A DNA stretch of 27,505 bases from Deltaproteobacteria bacterium UBA7527 (GCA_002478225.1 DLMV01000056.1:3027-30531), one strand, 5' to 3'; shown: positions 1 to 8,301, counted from the stretch's first letter. Notes: generated by a model from the letters alone, not told the origin. Numbers and translations: made by a program.

Positions 1-596
1 AGCGGCTCCCCGCTTCCCCCCATTGCCTTCTTCGTAACAAGGATCGCGGTGATCCCGAAGGGGATATTGATCAGGAAGATCCATTGCCAGGAAAGATGGG
101 TCAGGATCAGCGCCCCAACCGGCGCGCCTATGGCAAGCCCAAGGGCCAGGGAGGTCGACATGAGCCCGAAGGCGGAACCGATCTTTTTCTTGGGCACAAA
201 GAGGGGAATAATGGCATAGGCAGAGGTGACAAGCATGGCGCAGCCTGCTCCCTGGACAAAACGGAAGAATACCAGTGAATGTATGTCCCAGGACACTCCG
301 CACAAAAGCGATGACCAGGTAAATATGATGTAGCCCCAGAAGAACACCCTCCTGTGCCCGATCCTGTCGCCGAGCCTGCCGAAGAACAGTAGGGTCGTCG
401 TGCTCGCAAGAAGGTAGGCAAGGATGATCCTCGATACAACGGCGGTGTTGGTCTGGAAATACTTCGTGATCGTGGGCAGGGAGATATTGACGATCGTGCT
501 GTCCAGCTTCCACATAAAGGACGCGAAGACAACACTCGAAAGGATCAGGACATGGCCGGGCCTTTTATCATCCGGGAGCGGCTTATGTGTATCCAT
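1..596 (-). CDS. MFS transporter, DHA2 (14-TM drug/proton antiporter) type, N-terminal part
   Basis: This is the first 198 residues of a major facilitator superfamily exporter; the gene runs off the left edge of the window. Residues 31-43 (LDSTIVNISLPTI) match the D1 motif of 14-helix DHA2/EmrB-QacA proteins. Residues 73-83 (GRLGDRIGHRR) are MFS motif A between helices 2 and 3. A motif-C-like stretch (ALGLAIGAPVGALI) is followed by the family's sWQWIFLINIPFG block. The family is known for proton-driven efflux of organic compounds across the inner membrane. The ATG at 596 is the first start after an in-frame TAA just upstream, but no clear Shine-Dalgarno sequence precedes it. It lies 117 bp downstream of the lyase gene on the same strand, so it could be the last gene of the catabolic operon or a separate unit. 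The substrate cannot be told from the sequence. Confidence 0.88.
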   Translation of the reverse strand, partial: MDTHKPLPDDKRPGHVLILSSVVFASFMWKLDSTIVNISLPTITKYFQTNTAVVSRIILAYLLASTTTLLFFGRLGDRIGHRRVFFWGYIIFTWSSLLCGVSWDIHSLVFFRFVQGAGCAMLVTSAYAIIPLFVPKKKIGSAFGLMSTSLALGLAIGAPVGALILTHLSWQWIFLINIPFGITAILVTKKAMGGSGEP

Positions 597-713
597 ATTT
601 TATCACGTAAAAGGTCGCAGATGGAAATACAATGCCGCAACAGCCCCGCTATGTCAATGAAAATATGACCTGCCCCTGATCTGCGCGGCAGATTCGAAGG
701 GAATAACGGAGCC

Positions 714-1589
714 TTATCTGTTTAGCCCCTCGTAGAAAGAGCTCTCTTTTTTCCTCAGGCTGTTCAAACCCATGAGTTCGTTAAAATCATGGAAGTGGAT
801 CATTCTGTCCATGAAGCCTTCGGTGGTTCCTTTGGCCATCAGTTCGTCCATGACCTGCTTCACGGCCCAGGCAGCCGCATACAAAGAGGTGATAGGATAC
901 ACGACCACGTTGTAACCGATCTCCTCGAGTTCCTTCACGGTCATCATAGGGGTCTTTCCGCCTTCAAGCTGTATTACCTTGGTCGGCGCATTCACCTCGC
1001 GATTGATGCGCAGCATCTGTTCCCTCGTGGTTGGCGCTTCGACAAAGATAAGATCTGCCCCCGCTGCACGATACCTGTTGGCCCGTTCTATCGCATCGTC
1101 TATTCCATGCACTCCGAGCGCGTCCGTGCGGGCCATAATGACAAAGTCCTGGTCCATTCTCGCATCGACTGCAGCCTTGATCTTGGCCACCATATCATCG
1201 GCCTCGATCACCTGCTTCCCTTCCATGTGGCCGCACCGCTTCGGAAAGAGCTGATCCTCTATGAACATCCCCGCAGCGCCTGCCTTTTCGAATTCACGCA
1301 CCGTCCTCATAACGTTGAGGGTGTTGCCGTGGCCGGTGTCTCCATCGGTGAAAACGGGTATATCTACGGCTTCCACGATGTTCCTCGTATGGGCAACCAT
1401 TTCCGGCAATGTAAGCAGGGAGAGGTCGGGTTTGCCAAGAAGGCATGCCGAGGCTGGATACCCACCAAGCGTGACCGATTTAAAACCAGCCTTTTCTATG
1501 ATTTTGGCCGAGGTTCCGTCGTATGCTCCCGGCATCACAAGGATCTCTTTATCCAGGATCATCTTTTTAAGTAACGTTGTTTTTCTCAT
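714..1589 (-). CDS. PEP mutase/isocitrate lyase family lyase, 2,3-dimethylmalate lyase- or methylisocitrate lyase-like
   Basis: A 291-residue TIM-barrel enzyme of the phosphoenolpyruvate mutase/isocitrate lyase superfamily. Visible motifs are PGAYDG (20-25), LGGYPASA (41-48), the Mg-binding DGDTGHGN (82-89), the lyase loop KRCGH (117-121) with the putative catalytic Cys119, and ARTDA (153-157). The KRCGH loop marks a C-C lyase rather than a phosphonate mutase. Family members split 2-methylisocitrate (to pyruvate and succinate) or 2,3-dimethylmalate (to pyruvate and propionate). The neighbouring two-subunit hydratase and PrpF/Mii-like isomerase favour dimethylmalate or a related branched malate, by inference. 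An in-frame ATG lies 12 nt upstream at 1601, but GGAGG at 1595-1599 sits 5 nt before the ATG at 1589, so 1589 is preferred. It is 99 bp downstream of the small hydratase subunit and probably in the same operon. Confidence 0.85.
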   Translation of the reverse strand: MRKTTLLKKMILDKEILVMPGAYDGTSAKIIEKAGFKSVTLGGYPASACLLGKPDLSLLTLPEMVAHTRNIVEAVDIPVFTDGDTGHGNTLNVMRTVREFEKAGAAGMFIEDQLFPKRCGHMEGKQVIEADDMVAKIKAAVDARMDQDFVIMARTDALGVHGIDDAIERANRYRAAGADLIFVEAPTTREQMLRINREVNAPTKVIQLEGGKTPMMTVKELEEIGYNVVVYPITSLYAAAWAVKQVMDELMAKGTTEGFMDRMIHFHDFNELMGLNSLRKKESSFYEGLNR

Positions 1590-1688
1590 GTTTTCCTCCA
1601 AATGAAAAATTCTTTATAGTTTAGCCGCACGTATTCAAGTATACAGGAAGTAGCTCGGGATCAAGCCGGGGGCGCTATATCCATCATT

Positions 1689-2201
1689 TCATGGCCCGGA
1701 CTTTTTATCCTCTTTGCTCATCTTTTTCATAACAGATTCAACAAGGCCCCCTGCCGTGATCAGCTCTGTTACAAACTCAGGGTAAGGAACGGCTGAGAAG
1801 GCAAGTCCTTTTGTTATATTTCGAACCGTGCCCGTCGCGAGATCGATCTCAAGTGTATCTCCCGGATCGCTGGCATCTACTGCTTCCTCACACTCAAGCA
1901 AGGGCAAGCCGGTATTGATGGCGTTCCGGAAGAATATCCTCGCAAAACTTTTGGCAACCACGGCCGCAACGCCTGCGCCCTTTATTGTAACGGGAGCTAT
2001 CTCACGGGAAGAGCCGCATCCGAAGTTGGTCGTCGCGACGATGATGTCTCCTTTTCCAACCCTTTTCCCAAAATCTGTATCTATATTTTCCATACAATGC
2101 TTGCCCAGCTCCAGCGGGTCGGTAATATTCGCATATTTAGCAGCGATAATGGCATCGGTATCGATATTCTTGCCGAACTTATGAACTTTTCCACGGATCA
2201 T
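1689..2201 (-). CDS. Aconitase-family hydratase, small subunit (LeuD/DmdB-like)
   Basis: A 170-residue swivel-domain subunit of a two-part hydro-lyase of the 3-isopropylmalate dehydratase/homoaconitase/dimethylmaleate hydratase group. The family signature NFGCGSSRE lies at 59-67, followed by IAP where LeuD usually has HAP. The N-terminus (GKVHKFGKNIDTDAII) is typical of the short archaeal-type LeuD. The ATG overlaps the TGA of the large subunit (ATGA, 2198-2201), indicating translational coupling and a 1:1 complex. The cluster contains no leuA or leuB, so leucine biosynthesis is unlikely. The neighbouring Mii-like isomerase and C-C lyase point to hydration of a methylated maleate (DmdB role), which remains inference. 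The final dozen residues are charged (MSKEDKKSGP) and add little. Confidence 0.87.
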   Translation of the reverse strand: MIRGKVHKFGKNIDTDAIIAAKYANITDPLELGKHCMENIDTDFGKRVGKGDIIVATTNFGCGSSREIAPVTIKGAGVAAVVAKSFARIFFRNAINTGLPLLECEEAVDASDPGDTLEIDLATGTVRNITKGLAFSAVPYPEFVTELITAGGLVESVMKKMSKEDKKSGP

Positions 2202-3457
2202 CGGTCAACCACCTCCTTGGGGTCTGTGAGCCTGCCGGTAATGGCGCTGGCTGCGGCTACCGCCGGATTGACAAGGTAGATCTCCGAGCGGGGGCTTCCC
2301 ATCCGGCCTATGAAGTTCCTGTTTGTTGTTGAGGCGCACCTTTCTCCTGCCGCCAGGATGCCCATATGGCCTCCTACACAGGGACCGCACGTAGGGGGCC
2401 CCACAACGGCGCCCGCCTTGACAAAGGCCTCTATGAAACCTGCCCGGAGCGCCGCAAGATAGACCTCCTGCGAGCCGGGTATGACGATGCACCGGATGTC
2501 CGGATGCACTCTTTTGCCGCGGAGTACCCGGGCGGCATATTCAAAATCTTCAAGGCGGCCGTTTGTACAGCTCCCTATCACGACCTGATCCACCTTTATA
2601 TCGCTCACCTCACTGATGCTGCGAACATTATCAGGACTGTGGGGTACGGCAACCTGAGGCTCAAGTTTCGACACGTCATATTCAACTATGGATGCGTAGT
2701 CAGCCTCGCTGTCTGTCGTATAGACCTTGTACGGCCTTGTTGCCCGACCCGCTACATAGGACTTCGTTTTCTCGTCCGCAGCGACGATCCCTGTTTTCGC
2801 TCCTGCTTCAACGGCCATATTCGCCATCGTGAACCTGCTGTCCATCGACAGCTCTTCAATAGCCTCTCCGGCAAATTCCATGGCCGCGTACAGCGCGCCG
2901 TCCACGGTAATACGGCCGATAGTGTAAAGGATCAGGTCCTTCCCGGTAACCCAGGCAGGGAGCTTTCCTTTATAATCAAATTTAATGGTCGGTGGGACCT
3001 TCATCCAGATCTCCCCGGTAACCATTGCCACGGCAATGTCGGTAGAACCCATACCCGTGGCGAACGCCCCGAGCGCCCCATACGTACAGGTATGCGAATC
3101 GGCCCCCACTACAACATCGCCGGGCAGGACCAGGCCCTTTTCAGGCAAATAGACGTGCTCTATCCCGCCATCAACTGCCTCGACAAACAACAGGCCGTGT
3201 TTCTTCGCAAACTCTCTCAGACGCTTGATCTGCTCCGCTGCAGCGACATCTTTATTGGGAAAGAAGTGGTCCATAACAAAGACGACCTTTTGTGGGTCAA
3301 AGGGCCTTTTTGCGCCCATCTTCTCGAACTGATCCGCGGCAATGTGGGCCGTAAGGTCGCTTGCCATTACCATGTCCACCTTTACATTCACAAACTCACC
3401 GACCTTAACCGATTCTCTCCCGGTATGAGCCGACAGTATCTTTTCCGCCAAAGTCAT
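2198..3457 (-). CDS. Aconitase-family hydratase, large [4Fe-4S] subunit (LeuC/DmdA-like)
   Basis: A 419-residue catalytic subunit carrying the aconitase-superfamily Fe-S cluster. The three expected cluster ligands are Cys297 in GSCTNGR, and Cys357 and Cys360 in PTCGPCVGG. Other family blocks are GADSHTCTYGALGAFATGMG (118-137) and NRNFIGRMGSP (379-389). Length and sequence match the compact archaeal/anaerobe LeuC form rather than a one-chain aconitase. It should reversibly hydrate or dehydrate a dicarboxylate or tricarboxylate in the cytoplasm with the overlapping small subunit. By gene context the best candidate reaction is dimethylmaleate hydratase, as in Eubacterium barkeri nicotinate fermentation. 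Isopropylmalate, homoaconitate or citraconate hydratase activity cannot be excluded. A purine-rich Shine-Dalgarno sequence (GGGGAGGAGG) fills the 15-bp gap to the upstream isomerase gene. Confidence 0.88.
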   Translation of the reverse strand: MTLAEKILSAHTGRESVKVGEFVNVKVDMVMASDLTAHIAADQFEKMGAKRPFDPQKVVFVMDHFFPNKDVAAAEQIKRLREFAKKHGLLFVEAVDGGIEHVYLPEKGLVLPGDVVVGADSHTCTYGALGAFATGMGSTDIAVAMVTGEIWMKVPPTIKFDYKGKLPAWVTGKDLILYTIGRITVDGALYAAMEFAGEAIEELSMDSRFTMANMAVEAGAKTGIVAADEKTKSYVAGRATRPYKVYTTDSEADYASIVEYDVSKLEPQVAVPHSPDNVRSISEVSDIKVDQVVIGSCTNGRLEDFEYAARVLRGKRVHPDIRCIVIPGSQEVYLAALRAGFIEAFVKAGAVVGPPTCGPCVGGHMGILAAGERCASTTNRNFIGRMGSPRSEIYLVNPAVAAASAITGRLTDPKEVVDR

Positions 3458-3472
3458 TTAATCCTCCTCCCC

Positions 3473-4585
3473 TTACACATATACATGGCCTTCCATGATC
3501 CTTCTCGCAGTCCGGTACATTACCGCCTTCTCCAGTTCGAATGTTCCACCTTCATCACGGCAGCGCACATCCACAGAGATAAGACCTGAGAAGTGGCCGA
3601 TCGTCACAGTTTCCTTTTCATTATCCGCGGGCGAGATGAACTCGTTTGCGATCGACCCCTTTAATTTGACAGCCACTCCCGTAGTGACACAACCTGTCCC
3701 GGGATACGCCTTGTGCATCATTCCGGCCGCGTATATCTTCGACATAATGGTGACGCCTTCAGGTTTCATGGGTTCTCCGGTGATGAAGTTCGTCCACGGT
3801 ACAGGTTCCTGGACCAATGCAAGCATCGGCATGAAGGCGCTCTTTCCTTCCAGCTTTGCCAGGCGGGCTGCTGCGAGACGTATCTGTTCCAGGGATTCGA
3901 TCAACTTTCTGTCCGCGTCCATATCCTTTGCCAGTTCCGTCCCTTTGAGACCTAGGTCCCGGGCCCTTACAAAAGCGACCGGCGTTGAGACATCGATGAT
4001 GGTGGCCTCGATCTGGCCTACGTTCTTGACATCGAGCACATCCTTCCTATTTCCCGTCGGTAAAAGACTACCCGTCAGGATGCCGGCGGTGCCGGAGTAA
4101 TCCAGGGATATCTTCGAGCCGGTGCCCGGCACGCCGTCGATTGCGTAGCTTCCCTCGTAGACCGCTTTGCCTGCGCGTGTTTCAAACTCAAGGCCGAGGT
4201 ACTTGCCCACGTTCCGGCAAAAGACCCTCACGGCCGTTCTTGACCCCTGGGCCCTCACCAGGCCTTCGTCCACGGCAACGGGGCCTACGGCTGCGGACAG
4301 GTTGCCGCAGATCGTGCCCCAATCAATGATCGGTTCGGTGACGCTGACCTGTCCGAAAACATAGTCCACGTCTGCATCCTTGCGGCTGGGCGGCCCGATA
4401 ATGGCCACCTTGCTCGTCAGTATATCGGCGCCTCCAAGGCCGTCTATCTGTCTCTTGTCGGGGCTCCCCAGAACCCTTAGGACTGTTTTTGTTCTTTCCT
4501 CGATGTTTTCTGGCAATTCATTGTCATGGAAGAAAACGCCTTTGCTCGTGCCGCCTCTCATGATAACGCATTTAAGTTTTGCCAT
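3473..4585 (-). CDS. PrpF family isomerase, methylitaconate Delta-isomerase-like
   Basis: A 370-residue member of the PrpF family (former DUF453), which has a diaminopimelate-epimerase-like fold made of two similar halves. Visible family blocks are MRGGTSKGVFF (9-19) at the N-terminus, GTICGNLSAAVGP (90-102) and a C-terminal GTGCVTTG stretch. Known members are PrpF, which isomerises trans- and cis-2-methylaconitate, and Mii of Eubacterium barkeri, which converts 3-methylitaconate to 2,3-dimethylmaleate. Immediate linkage to a LeuCD-type hydratase and a dimethylmalate-lyase-like enzyme, with no AcnD or methylcitrate synthase, makes the Mii-type role the better inference. The ATG at 4585 is preceded by a good GGAGG. 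It lies 78 bp downstream of dctM, so it is probably cotranscribed with the transporter that would deliver its substrate. Confidence 0.87.
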   Translation of the reverse strand: MAKLKCVIMRGGTSKGVFFHDNELPENIEERTKTVLRVLGSPDKRQIDGLGGADILTSKVAIIGPPSRKDADVDYVFGQVSVTEPIIDWGTICGNLSAAVGPVAVDEGLVRAQGSRTAVRVFCRNVGKYLGLEFETRAGKAVYEGSYAIDGVPGTGSKISLDYSGTAGILTGSLLPTGNRKDVLDVKNVGQIEATIIDVSTPVAFVRARDLGLKGTELAKDMDADRKLIESLEQIRLAAARLAKLEGKSAFMPMLALVQEPVPWTNFITGEPMKPEGVTIMSKIYAAGMMHKAYPGTGCVTTGVAVKLKGSIANEFISPADNEKETVTIGHFSGLISVDVRCRDEGGTFELEKAVMYRTARRIMEGHVYV

Positions 4586-4663
4586 TTTTCCTTACCTCCA
4601 TTTTTGTCCAAATTCCATTAAAGTGTCTCAGCCTGATGCTTTGTCTTATGCCCCGCTTTCAGT

Positions 4664-5977
4664 TCAAGTGCCGAATACAAGGTTGGGCAGCCATAAGCTC
4701 AATCCCGGGAAGACTATGAGGAGGATCAGCACGCACAGGTCGCATGCCAAAAAAGGCGTAATCCCCTTGAAGGCATCCTCAAGGGACACCTGGCCTTCGG
4801 AAGCAGCGACCGCAACATACACGTTCATCCCGACCGGCGGTGTGATCTGGCCTATCTCGCACATCTTGATGAGGAATATCCCGAACCAGATGGGATCGAA
4901 TCCAAGCTGCATAACGACCGGGAAGACTACCGGAATAGTGATACACAGGATCGCCACTGAATCGAGGAGCATGCCGAGCACAAAGTAAAGCAGCACAAGA
5001 CTTGCCAGGAATACCACGCGTGATATGTGGGCATCGCTGAGAAAAGAGGCCACATTGACCGGCAACTGGGTCACACTCAGGAACCGTCCGAATATTATTG
5101 CCCCTATGATAACAAGAAAGATCATGCCCGTGGTCTTCATGCAGTCGATCAGGGCAGCGGGTATTTGGGTCTGGCGAACCCCTTTCTTTACCACGGCGAA
5201 AAGAAGGGTGCCGAAAGCGCCCACGGCTGCCCCTTCCGTGGCGGTGAACCAGCCCGCGAAAATGCCGCCCAGAACAAGGGCCGCAAAAAATATTATAGGC
5301 CATATCGAGATGAGCGCCCATGCCTTTTCGCTCAGTGTATAACCTTCCCTGACAAGAGGCGCCAGCGAGGGCTTTCTTTTAACCCTTACATAGATCAGGA
5401 TCGAAAAGGCAAATGCCGATATGAAACCGGGAACGAACCCTGCCATGAACATCCTGCCGATCGACTGCTCGGTCAGTATGCAGTAAATGATCATTAGGCC
5501 GCTTGGTGGGATCAGGGTGGCAAATGTGCCGGCAGAGCTGATCGTGCCGATTGAGAGCTTTTTGTCCATTCCGCGCTTCAGCATTTCCGGTAAGGCTATT
5601 TTGGTAAAGATGCCTGCGGTGGCAAGAGAGGAGCCACAGATCATTCCGAAGAATGCACAGGCAAAGGTGGTTGCAATGGCAAGGCCGCCGTGCAGTCTGC
5701 CCAGGAGCTTGCTCATCGCTTCATACACCATCGCCCCTATGCCGCCGTTCAGGGCAAAGGCCCCCATAAGAAGAAAGAGCGGCAAAGGGCTGAGATCATA
5801 GGAAGCAGCCACTACAAAAGGGCTCGACCCAAGTATGTCGAGGCCGCCCCTTGCCCCCATCAAAAGACACATGCCGGCTCCTCCGATAAAACTCAATGCC
5901 AGTCCTATGTGGAGGCCTGAGAAAATGAGCACAAGAAGGGCGGCTACGCCTGCGGTACCTACCAATGTCGGGTCCAT
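4664..5977 (-). CDS. dctM: TRAP transporter large permease, DctM type
   Basis: A 437-residue, highly hydrophobic inner-membrane protein with about a dozen predicted helices, typical of the DctM subunit that carries the ion-coupled transport path of tripartite ATP-independent periplasmic transporters. Family features include LATAGIFTKIALPEM and TLIPPSG in the first half and QLGFDPIWFGIFLIKMCEIGQITPPVGMNVYV in the second, given here as two blocks around residue 375. The frame is open to a GTG at 5983, but the ATG at 5977 lies just after GAGGTG, while the GTG is part of that Shine-Dalgarno sequence, so 5977 is preferred. It follows dctQ within 10 bp. With DctP and DctQ it should import a carboxylate with sodium, probably the substrate of the downstream isomerase-hydratase-lyase pathway. 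Confidence 0.93.
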   Translation of the reverse strand: MDPTLVGTAGVAALLVLIFSGLHIGLALSFIGGAGMCLLMGARGGLDILGSSPFVVAASYDLSPLPLFLLMGAFALNGGIGAMVYEAMSKLLGRLHGGLAIATTFACAFFGMICGSSLATAGIFTKIALPEMLKRGMDKKLSIGTISSAGTFATLIPPSGLMIIYCILTEQSIGRMFMAGFVPGFISAFAFSILIYVRVKRKPSLAPLVREGYTLSEKAWALISIWPIIFFAALVLGGIFAGWFTATEGAAVGAFGTLLFAVVKKGVRQTQIPAALIDCMKTTGMIFLVIIGAIIFGRFLSVTQLPVNVASFLSDAHISRVVFLASLVLLYFVLGMLLDSVAILCITIPVVFPVVMQLGFDPIWFGIFLIKMCEIGQITPPVGMNVYVAVAASEGQVSLEDAFKGITPFLACDLCVLILLIVFPGLSLWLPNLVFGT

Positions 5978-5984
5978 AGTCACC

Positions 5985-6473
5985 TCATCTCTTCTCGCCA
6001 GTAGTTGCTTTTGTTTTCCCTTCAGGGCGCAACAGGCTGATAATCAACTGGATCAGGAACAGAACGAACCCGACAAAAACTCCGCCCTTCGCCCAATACA
6101 CAGGCATCTGAAAGCTCGCTCCAGGCAAGGCTTCCCGAATACTGTATGAATCGAAGAAGTTAAGTGCGGTTCGCCAGCTCATTACGGCCACGGTTATGAC
6201 CGCCAGGATATAAACGAGTATTTTGATAATATGGGCCGCACGGGCCGGTAACCGCTGGACCACCAGTTGTGCGGAGACGTGCTGATTCGCCTCTTCGCAT
6301 GGAGAAAATCCGGCAAACACTGAGAGCGCAAGGAAGATGCCCACGATCTCGATAATGCCCTCGATCGAGGCGCCGAAGATAAACCGGCTCACCACCTCGA
6401 TCACCAGGAGGACCATTATGAGAGCTATGAGCAGGCTGCCGACAGTGGCCGATATTCGGTTGCGGATCGTCAT
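5985..6473 (-). CDS. dctQ: TRAP transporter small permease, DctQ type
   Basis: A 162-residue protein with four predicted membrane helices, the usual length and topology of the DctQ subunit. The segment between the second and third helices holds SPCEEANQHVSAQLVVQRLP, matching the family pattern with acidic and HV residues near the membrane surface. DctQ forms the membrane complex with DctM and is needed for transport. It lies 64 bp downstream of dctP and almost abuts dctM. The spacer to dctP contains a small hairpin (CCCTG/CAGGG around 6518-6533) without a T tract, so it is not a terminator. The ATG at 6473 has only a weak GGGA close upstream, consistent with translation linked to dctP. The C-terminal tail is basic (RPEGKTKATTGEKR). 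Confidence 0.9.
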   Translation of the reverse strand: MTIRNRISATVGSLLIALIMVLLVIEVVSRFIFGASIEGIIEIVGIFLALSVFAGFSPCEEANQHVSAQLVVQRLPARAAHIIKILVYILAVITVAVMSWRTALNFFDSYSIREALPGASFQMPVYWAKGGVFVGFVLFLIQLIISLLRPEGKTKATTGEKR

Positions 6474-6537
6474 TTTCCCATCTCGCTATTCACATAAGCC
6501 ATTGACGTTTCTCAAGGCCCTGGTGTATCAGGGGCTG

Positions 6538-7623
6538 CTATTTTGAATATTTCTCGACCAGTTTCTTCGCCCGATCCATCAAGACCCTTCCCGGCTGTTT
6601 TTGTTCTTCAGCCTTCTTGACCCATTTTTCCAGCGACTCCTTTTCACTCGCAGCGGCCCATGCGTTTACCTCTGAGACCGGAAGGTCAACAATGGTAGCT
6701 CCCGCAGCCTTTATCTTGCCTCTGATGTCAGCTTCCAGCGTCTTGATATCGCCCGCGAGCTTTTTCCCATATTCCTTGCCTACGTCCGATATCACCTTCT
6801 GTACCTCGGGGCTCAGGCCGTCCCACACCTTCTGATTGATCGTAATAAGGGCCACGGAGCCTGTAAATTGAGGAACGACGAGGACCGTATGCTGTTTGCC
6901 GATCTCAAAGAGTCTGTATTTGAAGTAGGAGATAAAGACTGTGTAGTTCGCCTGGACAGCGCCTTTCTCCATTGCCGAGTAAATCTCCGTTCCGGGCAGG
7001 AAGACCACCTTGGCGCCTAAAGCGGTCATATGCTCCGCGTCATAGCCGCCCGCACAGCGGATCCGCAGACCCTTCAGATCGTTCAGGGATTTGAGAGGCC
7101 TCGGCCCTCCGGCAGCCATCTGGCCAAAGAAGTGAATGGCGACGAGCTTCTGATTGTATGCCTTCAGGACGGCCTGCAGCTCCGGAGATTGCTCGTATAG
7201 TTCGGAAAAGAATTCAGCCTTCTTTACAGGGTCGACGGGGCCAAGGATGAAGGGCTCGCCAATGCCCCACAGTGTCAGTTCCCGGGGAAAGTACGGGACA
7301 AATATGTATCCCATGTCGGCCGCTCCCGACTGGATCCCCCGGAGCGTCTCTCTCTCCTTCAATAATGACCCGGCGAAGTAATTTTGAAACTTTACCGCCC
7401 CTTTTGTTCTTTTTTCGATCTCATCCGTGAGCCATGTCATGGCTTCCCCTTCAAGCCCCCTTTGGGGAGTATAAATGGCAAAGCGGATCGTCTGGGGCGA
7501 TCCATAGGATGCAGTTGTTCCGGCAAAGAATAACGCCAAAACGAGGGCGCACAATATCAGATAGCTTCTCCATCCAGCGATCAATCCCAAATCACCACCC
7601 CTTAAAGCTCTTGACCTTTTCAT
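6538..7623 (-). CDS. dctP: TRAP transporter periplasmic solute-binding protein, DctP type
   Basis: A 361-residue exported binding protein. A basic N-terminus and one hydrophobic stretch (about residues 20-38) form a signal peptide with likely cleavage near SYGSPQ (about 40-44). The DctP-family substrate block is KGLRIRCAGG (184-193). By family knowledge, Arg189 is the conserved arginine that forms the salt bridge with the ligand carboxylate. LGA and GAVQANYT (221-228) follow as in other DctP proteins. The usual P after the IR is replaced by CAGG, so the pocket may be non-standard. A strong AGGAGG precedes the ATG. It is the first transporter gene of the cluster, 48 bp downstream of the XRE-cupin regulator. 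The ligand is unknown; a branched dicarboxylate is likely from the downstream enzymes. Confidence 0.93.
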   Translation of the reverse strand: MKRSRALRGGDLGLIAGWRSYLILCALVLALFFAGTTASYGSPQTIRFAIYTPQRGLEGEAMTWLTDEIEKRTKGAVKFQNYFAGSLLKERETLRGIQSGAADMGYIFVPYFPRELTLWGIGEPFILGPVDPVKKAEFFSELYEQSPELQAVLKAYNQKLVAIHFFGQMAAGGPRPLKSLNDLKGLRIRCAGGYDAEHMTALGAKVVFLPGTEIYSAMEKGAVQANYTVFISYFKYRLFEIGKQHTVLVVPQFTGSVALITINQKVWDGLSPEVQKVISDVGKEYGKKLAGDIKTLEADIRGKIKAAGATIVDLPVSEVNAWAAASEKESLEKWVKKAEEQKQPGRVLMDRAKKLVEKYSK

Positions 7624-7671
7624 TGGTATTCCTCCTCTTCAGCTGACCGGGCGTCCAGAAAACACCTCAGG

Positions 7672-8265
7672 TCATTTTTTTGTGGTAAACACAACCAGAA
7701 ACCGGGCAGGTTTATCCCCTATGCTCCTGGAGTAATGGGGTTTACTGGAATCGAACAGATAGCAGTCACCCTCTTCAACGATATAGCTCTTGCCGTCATA
7801 GACAAATTCCTGCTTGCCCTCCAGCATGAGGGTCAGTTCCTCTCCTTCATGTACTAATGGTTCTTTTGGGAACTCAAAACCGGCGGTCAGTATAAAGGCG
7901 TCCATTAATCTATTCACTTTTTTATACGTCAGGGATTCATACCTGTATTCAGGGCTTCCGTTCGGCCTGATGACCGTTCTACGTTCCGCCGGCTTGACGA
8001 CGGAAATATGTTCCTCGTTCTCCCTCGGAATTTCGCCAGTTAGTAAAAAAACGACATCTACGTTCAGTACATATGCTATTTTTGTCAGGGTGCTTATCGG
8101 CGGCTCCCTTCTCATGTTCTCTATCTGAGAAAGATAACTTTTGGCAAACCCTGTTTTCTTTGCCAACTTTTCCAAAGTAATAGCCCTATCTCGTCTTAAC
8201 GATTTGATTCTATTAGCTATAGACTTCCACATCTCTTTTGTTTTCTGTTCAGCAGCTTTCATCAT
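7672..8265 (-). CDS. XRE-family transcriptional regulator with C-terminal cupin domain
   Basis: A 197-residue regulator. Residues 16-78 form an XRE helix-turn-helix (IANRIKSLRRDRAITLEKLAKKTG, then SYLSQIENMRREPPISTLTKIA, shown as two adjoining blocks). Residues about 120-197 form a small cupin (HEGEELTLMLEGKQ, then EEGDCYLFDSSKPHYS), the usual ligand-sensing domain of this class. Such regulators commonly control adjacent catabolic or transport genes, so it probably responds to the TRAP substrate or a pathway intermediate. The frame is open to a TTG at 8301, but that TTG is part of a TTGACA hexamer, so an ATG at 8265 or 8262 is more likely. No clear Shine-Dalgarno sequence precedes either, leaving the start uncertain by a few residues. 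Confidence 0.87.
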   Translation of the reverse strand: MMKAAEQKTKEMWKSIANRIKSLRRDRAITLEKLAKKTGFAKSYLSQIENMRREPPISTLTKIAYVLNVDVVFLLTGEIPRENEEHISVVKPAERRTVIRPNGSPEYRYESLTYKKVNRLMDAFILTAGFEFPKEPLVHEGEELTLMLEGKQEFVYDGKSYIVEEGDCYLFDSSKPHYSRSIGDKPARFLVVFTTKK

Positions 8266-8272
8266 GATTATG

Positions 8273-8301
8273 ATAATTACACTATAAGCAAACTTTGTCA
8301 A
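8273..8301 (-). promoter_or_regulatory. Possible sigma-70 promoter of the XRE-cupin regulator
   Basis: The minus strand reads TTGACA at 8301-8296. After 17 bases follows AATTAT (8278-8273), a weak -10; an alternative TATAGT lies closer. An imperfect palindrome ATTAT-C-ATAAT overlaps the putative -10 and could be an autoregulatory operator. The -35 is convincing and the rest is weak. Confidence 0.35.

Noticed and set aside
597..713. TTGACA upstream of the MFS gene as its promoter
   Set aside because: No acceptable -10 hexamer lies at 15-19 bp from it, so it cannot be called with confidence.
2366..3589. A 407-codon open frame on the plus strand
   Set aside because: It lies antisense to the LeuC-like gene, whose Fe-S and active-site motifs are intact. 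The translation has no recognisable domain and the frame is a by-product of codon bias.
6518..6533. Hairpin between dctP and dctQ as a terminator
   Set aside because: The stem is only 5 bp and no T tract follows in the direction of transcription. At most it could affect mRNA stability.
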